Positions 58,501-64,000 of a stretch of 64,000 nt of DNA are shown here, piece by piece (positions within the stretch are counted from its first letter, which is position 1; each line of letters starts with the position of its first letter). The stretch spans positions 5,333,607 to 5,397,606 of the forward strand of contig CM069448.1 of assembly GCA_035610835.1 (NCBI GenBank). Reading direction: 5' to 3'. Source of the DNA: Ophiura sarsii (lineage: Eukaryota > Echinodermata > Ophiuroidea > Amphilepidida > Ophiuridae). Below the pieces are notes generated by a model. It was not told the origin of the DNA and made no database searches. It worked only from the letters and a program-made list of their open reading frames with translations. The translations under genes were made by a program, and so were the position numbers.

Positions 58501-59780
58501 CGCCACTACGCGCAATTGAGTTTGTTCACCGCTAGGCTATGTACCACCCCTAGAGATTGCCTCAGAAAAAAATTGTGTTTGCGATTTCGTCTTTATTAAT
58601 CCATCAATGGATTCCGGATTTTGTGAGCATGTACAAATCGCAAATAACTTGGACGAGTTCAAAGTTGGGGTTAATCTGCCTCATAGGAGTAAAACTATTT
58701 TTTTGCCTTGAGAAGCATATTTTTCTTAGTAAAATACAACGATGCATGCTCGGGGGTGGTACTCACGTATGTAAGGCATACGGGGACGTGCCGCTCCAGT
58801 GGGTCGTTTTTTCATGAGACATCCTTAGCCATGGGTAGGCTTTTCAACTGAAAAATCCTTAGACATGGGTCTATCCAAAATCACCCTTAGAAATGGGTAG
58901 GGGATTTGATTCTCCAGCGGCACACCCCCGACCAAACCAAATCTGAGTACCCCCCCTTTTTTCCCGGGGATGTATGAGCGTTGCTATTTTTGTTTGATGT
59001 TTACATAACAAACAGAGTCCCCCGACTTGTCGCGGTTTTAGTTATACCGTTGTAATACTTGCTACGTCACCATACTTGATGTATGAGGGCGAATCTTTGC
59101 TGTATAGATAATCAATTGTTTGATGTTTACGTAACAATTGGATGCCTTTTTCACTGAATCACGCTGGGCCCATTACTCATTAGTACATGGAAAGGGCGTG
59201 GACATTTACATAATTATTTTATGTTTACATAACAAACAGAAAAAACTTGTCGCCGCGGTTTTAGTTATACCATTGTAATACATGCTAGTATTACACCATA
59301 CGGTAATATTGAAGACTGCAAAACTAAATTAATCACTCGTCGCTGCATGCATCAAAACCCACCCAACCCAAGTACCGTAGTCTTCAAAGTTGAAGTTGGT
59401 ACTATTCCGGAAGAAGAAGAAGAAGAAGAAGGGACTGGGGGATGTAATCTATTCAAAATCATTGCCAAAGTTGGCCACATCGTTAGTTCGTAAAGAACTA
59501 TGGGCAAATCATGCACATTTTAAAACCATTTTAGGTAAAAAGCGGTTTACTTTCATGATTTTTAGTTGCTTGTGCGGGGTTATATAGACATCAGTGAATA
59601 CATTCTAGCCACATCGTACTACATCGCTGTATTCATCTAGGTAAACATGGAGTTTTCTACATATTTTGGTCAACTAATTTTCAATAAAATGTCGCCCTCT
59701 GAAGTCAATGATATGAACATCCCTAGCATTATAATAGGCTATACCTTTTAATTGAATATATTATCGACTCGCACATAGAA
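55505..59780. other. Unassigned stretch
   Basis: No gene is recognised. Features: gacccaccctgtag (ACAGGGTG-type end) near 56379 with YRVGQKWSHVEHDIF on the reverse strand, a pattern I associate with translated repeats; a G run at about 58042-58056; short repeats of ccttagaaatgggtag near 58810-58900; a GAA microsatellite at about 59409-59432. Confidence 0.4.
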
Positions 59781-59789
59781 ATGATCGGT

Positions 59790-62600
59790 TCTTTAAAAAT
59801 AAAAATAAATTATCCAAACATTAATAATGATATTTGCGTCCATTTTCCAAATTTTGACATTTGTCGGTCAGACTCAGGCCTACTTTTTTTTATTTTTAAA
59901 TGCTCATGATTTCTATACGAAAGACATTTTTGTCATGAAATTGATTGCGGCTTGACTTTTTTTTGTATCATCGATCTCATGTACCCCCAAAAAATGAATT
60001 ATTTAACCAAATAATGGTATTTGGGCTATTTTTTCAAATGTTGATATTTGTCGGTCAAGCCGAGAATTTAAAAATAAATCGTTATGATTTCTATGCGAAT
60101 GACTTTTTTTGTCGCCAAATTGATTGCGGCTTGACTTTTTTGCATCATCGATCTCATATGTACCAAAAAAATTGAATTATTTAACCAAAGAATGGTATTT
60201 GGGCTAATTTTTTTTCAAATTTTGATATTTGTCGGTCAAGCCTAGAATTAAAAAAAAAATTGTTATGATTTCTATGCGAATTACTTTTTTGTGGTCAAAT
60301 TGATTCCGGCTTGACTTTTTTGTATCATCGATCTCAAACGTACCCCAAAAAATGGAAATTACTTTAATAACCAAATAATGGTATTTGGGCTAATTTGTCA
60401 AATTTTGATATTAAGTCAAGCCTAGAATTTAAAAAAAAATTATGATTTCTATGTGAATGACTTTTTTGTCGCCAAATTGATTGCGGCTTGACTTTTTTGC
60501 ATCATCGATCTCATACGTAGCAAAAATAAAATTGAATTATTTAACCAAATAATGGTATTTGGGCTAATTTATCAAATTTTGATATTTGTCGGTCAAGCCT
60601 GGAATTTAAAAAAAAATTGTTATGATTTCTATGCGAACAACTTTTTTTTGGTGTCAAATTGATTGCGACTTGACTTTTTTGTATCATCGATCTCATACGT
60701 ACCCAAACAAAATTGAATTATTTAACCAAATAATGGTATTTGGGCTAATTTGTCAAATTTTGATATTTGTCAGTCAAGCCTAGAATTTAAAAAAAAAAAA
60801 ATTCTATGCGAATGACTTTTTTTGTCGCCAAATTCATTGCGGCTTGACTTTTTTGCATCATCGATCTCATGCGTACCCCAAATAATTGAATTACTTTAAT
60901 AACCAAATAATGGTATTTGGGGTAATTTTTCAAATTTTGATATTTGTCAGTCAAGCCTAGAATTTAAAAATAAATAAATTATGATTTCTATGTGAATGAC
61001 TTTTTTGTCGCCAAATTGATTGCGGCTTGACTTTTGCATCATCGATCTCATACGTACCAAAAATAAAATTGAATTATTTAACCAAATAATGGTATTTGGT
61101 CTATTTTTTTCAAATTTCGATATTTGTCGGTCAAGCTTGGAATTTTAAAAAAATATTGTTATGATTTCTATGCGAACAACTTTTTTTTGTCGTCAAATTG
61201 ATTGCGACTTGACTTTTTTGTATCATCGATCTCATACGTACCCAAACAAAATTGAATTATTTAACCAAATAATGGTATTTGGGCTAATTTTTCAAATTTT
61301 GATATTTGTTGGTCAAGCCTAGAATTTTTTTTAAAAAATCGTTATGATTTCTATGCGAATGACTTTTTTGTCGCCAAATTGATTGCGGTTTGAGTTTTTT
61401 GTATCATCGATCTCATATGTACCCACAAAAATTGAAATAACTAAATAATGGTATTTGGGCTAATTTTTCAAATTTTGATATTTGTCGGTCAAGCCTAGAA
61501 TTTAAAAAAAAATGTTATGATTTATATGCGAATTACTTTTTTTGTGGTCAAATTGATTGCGGCTTGACTTTTTTGTATCATCAATCTCATACGTACCCCA
61601 AAAAATTGAATTACTTTAATATTAACCAAATAATGGTATTTGGGCTAATTTTTCAAATTTTGATATTTGTCAGTCAAGCCTAGAATTTAAAAAAAAAAAT
61701 TATGATTTCTATGCGAATGACTTTTTTTGTCGCCAAATTGATTGCGGCTTGACTTTTTTGCATCGTCGATCCCATACGTACCAAAAAAAAAATGGAATTA
61801 TTTAAACCAAATAATGGTATTTTGATATTTGTCGGTCAAGCCTAGAATTTTAAAAAAATGGTATGATTTCTATGCGAACAACTTTTTTTGTCGTCAAATT
61901 GATTGCGACTTGACTTTTTTTGTATCATCGATCTCATACGTACCCAAACAAAATTGAATTATTTAACCAAATAATGGTATTTGGGCTCATTTTTCACATT
62001 TTGATATTTGTCGGTCAAGTCTAGAATTAAAAAAAAAATTGTTATGATTTCTATGCGAATGACTTTTTTGTCGCCAAATTGATTGCCGCTTGAGTTTTTT
62101 GTATCATCGATCTCATATGTACCCACAAACATTGAATTACTTAACCAAATAATGGTATTTGGGCTAATTTTTCAAATTTTGATATTTGTCGGTCAAGCCT
62201 AGAATTAAAAAAAATGTTATGATTTCTATGCAAATGACTTTTTTGTCGTCAAATTGATTGCAGCTTGACTTTTTTGTAACATTGATCTCATACGTACCCA
62301 AACAAAATTGGATTATTTAACCAAATAAAGGTATTTGGGCTAATTTTTCAAATTTTGATATTTTAGAATTAAAAAAATTAAAAAAATTCTATGCGAATGA
62401 CTTTTTTGTCGCCAAATTGATTGCGGCTTGACTTTTTTGTATCATGGATCTCATACGTATCCAAAAAAAAAATCATATAATGATATTTGGGTCCATTTTC
62501 CAAATTTCGGCATTTGGCGGGCAGGCAAATTAAAAAAATCCTTATGATTTCTATGCGAATATAATTGTTGTCAAATTGATCTCATAGGTAACTAAAAAGG
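59790..62600 (+). repeat. Satellite array of about 180 bp monomers
   Basis: About 15 monomers; the mark ttgattgcggcttgac recurs at 59941, 60120, 60300, 60478, 60659, 60833, 61017, 61198, 61379, 61553, 61738, 61899, 62079, 62254 and 62417 (spacing 161-185). Each unit also has atcatcgatctcatacgtac, aaccaaataatggtatttgg and gatatttgtcggtcaagcc, then an A run. gtcaagcc and ggcttgac within each unit can pair. Edge units (before 59950, after 62460) are more diverged. Monomer variants recur in order (see findings). The 76-codon frame at 59945 is a translation of it. Confidence 0.95.
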
Positions 62601-64000
62601 TGATAAAACAACAAAAAGCAACTACTGCACTGGCATTTTTTAACTGTAGTGTAAACTAAAGTGCAAGTGAATGGCAGTAACAAAACAAGTAAATAATGAT
62701 GAATGATCGAATCTTTGACAAAAATAATCACACTAGAGTTAAGATTACATTATGTTAATATCCATGCTGATCAAATTACGGGCTCTACCTGTTTTCAATC
62801 GACTACGAAAACTAATCTCAGTCATTCAATGCATCGCGAGACTGCCGAATTATGCGTAATCGCTGTCAATTGAAAGCAAAACCCATTTTACCGCAAAGCT
62901 TTTAATTGCCTCTTTATGCAGTTTAAAGAAATTTTAAGCCAAGTTTTCAATTAGCGTTTGCCTGGACTGTCGGTATACAAAGACGAATTTACAAAATTAT
63001 TAATTTTAATCGATCGCGGCTATTCCGTTCAAAAGCGCATGTGTGTATATTGCCTTGTTTTACGATGTAAACAATAATATCATATGCCGCCGGGCGATCA
63101 GCAGATCGATGTTGGAAGAACACAATGCGCATGCTCTAATCAGTTTCGTTCATCTCTCGCCGGTGATGGCATAACGAATAAGATAGCCAAGTCGGCCCTC
63201 GTGATTGTGAGGATTGTTAGTTCAAAATGATGTTTTGGAATTCAATCAGGCAACTAAATTTGACTATCATGTCACACCTTGTGTACGCAACTTCGTGGAT
63301 GGACCCATGCTCATCTTAATAAACTGTTTATGTAAAGATTATTACATTACTGTTTCTACTGCCTATTCTTCTTTGTATATTGTGCATTTTGTGTACAAGT
63401 GTGTTTAAATGTGCACTTCACTCAAACTTTCACCAGCCCCATTCCATTTAAATGGAATTTGCATTTCAACTCTTGCTAATTAATAGACAAGCATGTCTAT
63501 ATAAATTACATGCTACAATCAGAGAGATGTTATATTACCTACACCTCCCTGCTACAATTGTATTGGTGACAAAACGTAATGATATACCACTAATGAGTAC
63601 TGAATCTTGTCCCTGCGTAGAAAGGCAACATTTTCTTACCCGCATGGTCACCGCTAAGTCCTAGGTCCCCTTAGGGCGAAGGTTGCAACCGGAAAGTACA
63701 TTAATCAAATCAAACTTTTTACCTTCACACCTAAATACAATCTCCAGGCCACATCAAACACCAACAGCAGCTCTGTCAGCAATTCATTCTTATGGTTGAA
63801 TCAAATACAAAGCAAACCCTTTAGAACAAATAAACGGGTTTCAAATATTATCTCCCACACAATAAATCCAAACCACTTCATAATCATTTCATTTTCATAC
63901 CACCCAATTCTGATAGTCCAATACAGTTTAACTGTAATTAAAGTGCGTATTATGTTACAGTTTTACTGTGCCTGTGTTATAACACGGTAACACGTGTTAC
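62601..64000. other. Unassigned stretch
   Basis: No gene or repeat is recognised. Small frames of up to 70 codons have no known motif. Confidence 0.4.

Noticed and set aside
59790..62600. CRISPR-like array or repeated gene family
   Set aside because: Whole 180 bp monomers are alike with no repeat/spacer division, and there is no open frame shared by monomers.

Overview
The window looks like non-coding, transposon-dense nuclear DNA from an animal, most plausibly a marine invertebrate. This is judged from low GC, no long open frame anywhere, decayed CR1/L2-type and RTE-type non-LTR retrotransposons, Tc1, hAT and PIF/Harbinger relics, tRNA-derived repeats and long homopolymer runs. An echinoderm or other invertebrate deuterostome is my guess, not something the sequence proves. 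I find no intact protein gene, functional RNA gene or CRISPR array. Almost every open frame under 165 codons is chance or lies inside a repeat; the exceptions are fragments of transposon proteins.

Layout. 1-9304: a tandem array of a 4.43 kb unit (two copies and a tenth of a third), each copy carrying two large palindromes, G runs and, in the two full copies, a 197 bp hAT-type element with perfect 8 bp target duplications. 9733-10574: a terminal-inverted-repeat (TIR) element with a 9 bp target duplication, filled with small repeats in both orientations. 11096-11875: a dispersed repeat interrupted by a 280 bp insertion; its uninterrupted inverted partner is at 24480-24953. 12592-14207: a 1.6 kb TIR element with an internal 230 bp tandem duplication. 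16683-19020: a nest of elements, in which a tRNA-like TTAA-flanked element was entered by a palindromic Tc1 derivative, which was itself entered by a 251 bp MITE. 19.6-22.4 kb: large hairpins plus segments paralogous to 38.4-45.1 kb. 25.9-26.5 kb: two tandem copies of a second TTAA-flanked tRNA-like element. 26620-27279: a young MITE with an 8 bp target duplication. 28.5-29.4 kb: a reverse L2/CR1 tail and a dispersed repeat. 29.9-30.9 kb: four tandem units of about 230 bp. 31.6-33.4 and 41.0-42.5 kb: two members of a long-TIR family starting TACAGGGTGT, one carrying a tRNA-derived SINE and the other an L2/CR1 tail. 36.7-37.65 kb: an L2/CR1 3' end beside a hAT MITE. 40.1-40.9, 52.4 and 53.2-53.9 kb: inverted-repeat elements. 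44126-44887: a PIF/Harbinger-like MITE. 46.2-46.7 and 50.9-51.6 kb: reverse-transcriptase relics. 55389-55504: a perfect 47 bp-arm hairpin. 59.8-62.6 kb: a satellite of about 180 bp monomers with signs of higher-order organisation.

The elements do not form a pathway. What the window records is insertion history: several nests have an empty or uninterrupted paralogous copy in the same 64 kb, so insertion order can be read directly. The most unusual signals are the TTAA-bounded elements carrying tRNA-like Pol III boxes, the head-to-head Tc1 palindrome, the dispersed ACAGGGTG-type termini, and the satellite array. The 4.43 kb tandem duplication should be checked as a possible assembly artefact before any biology is read into it.
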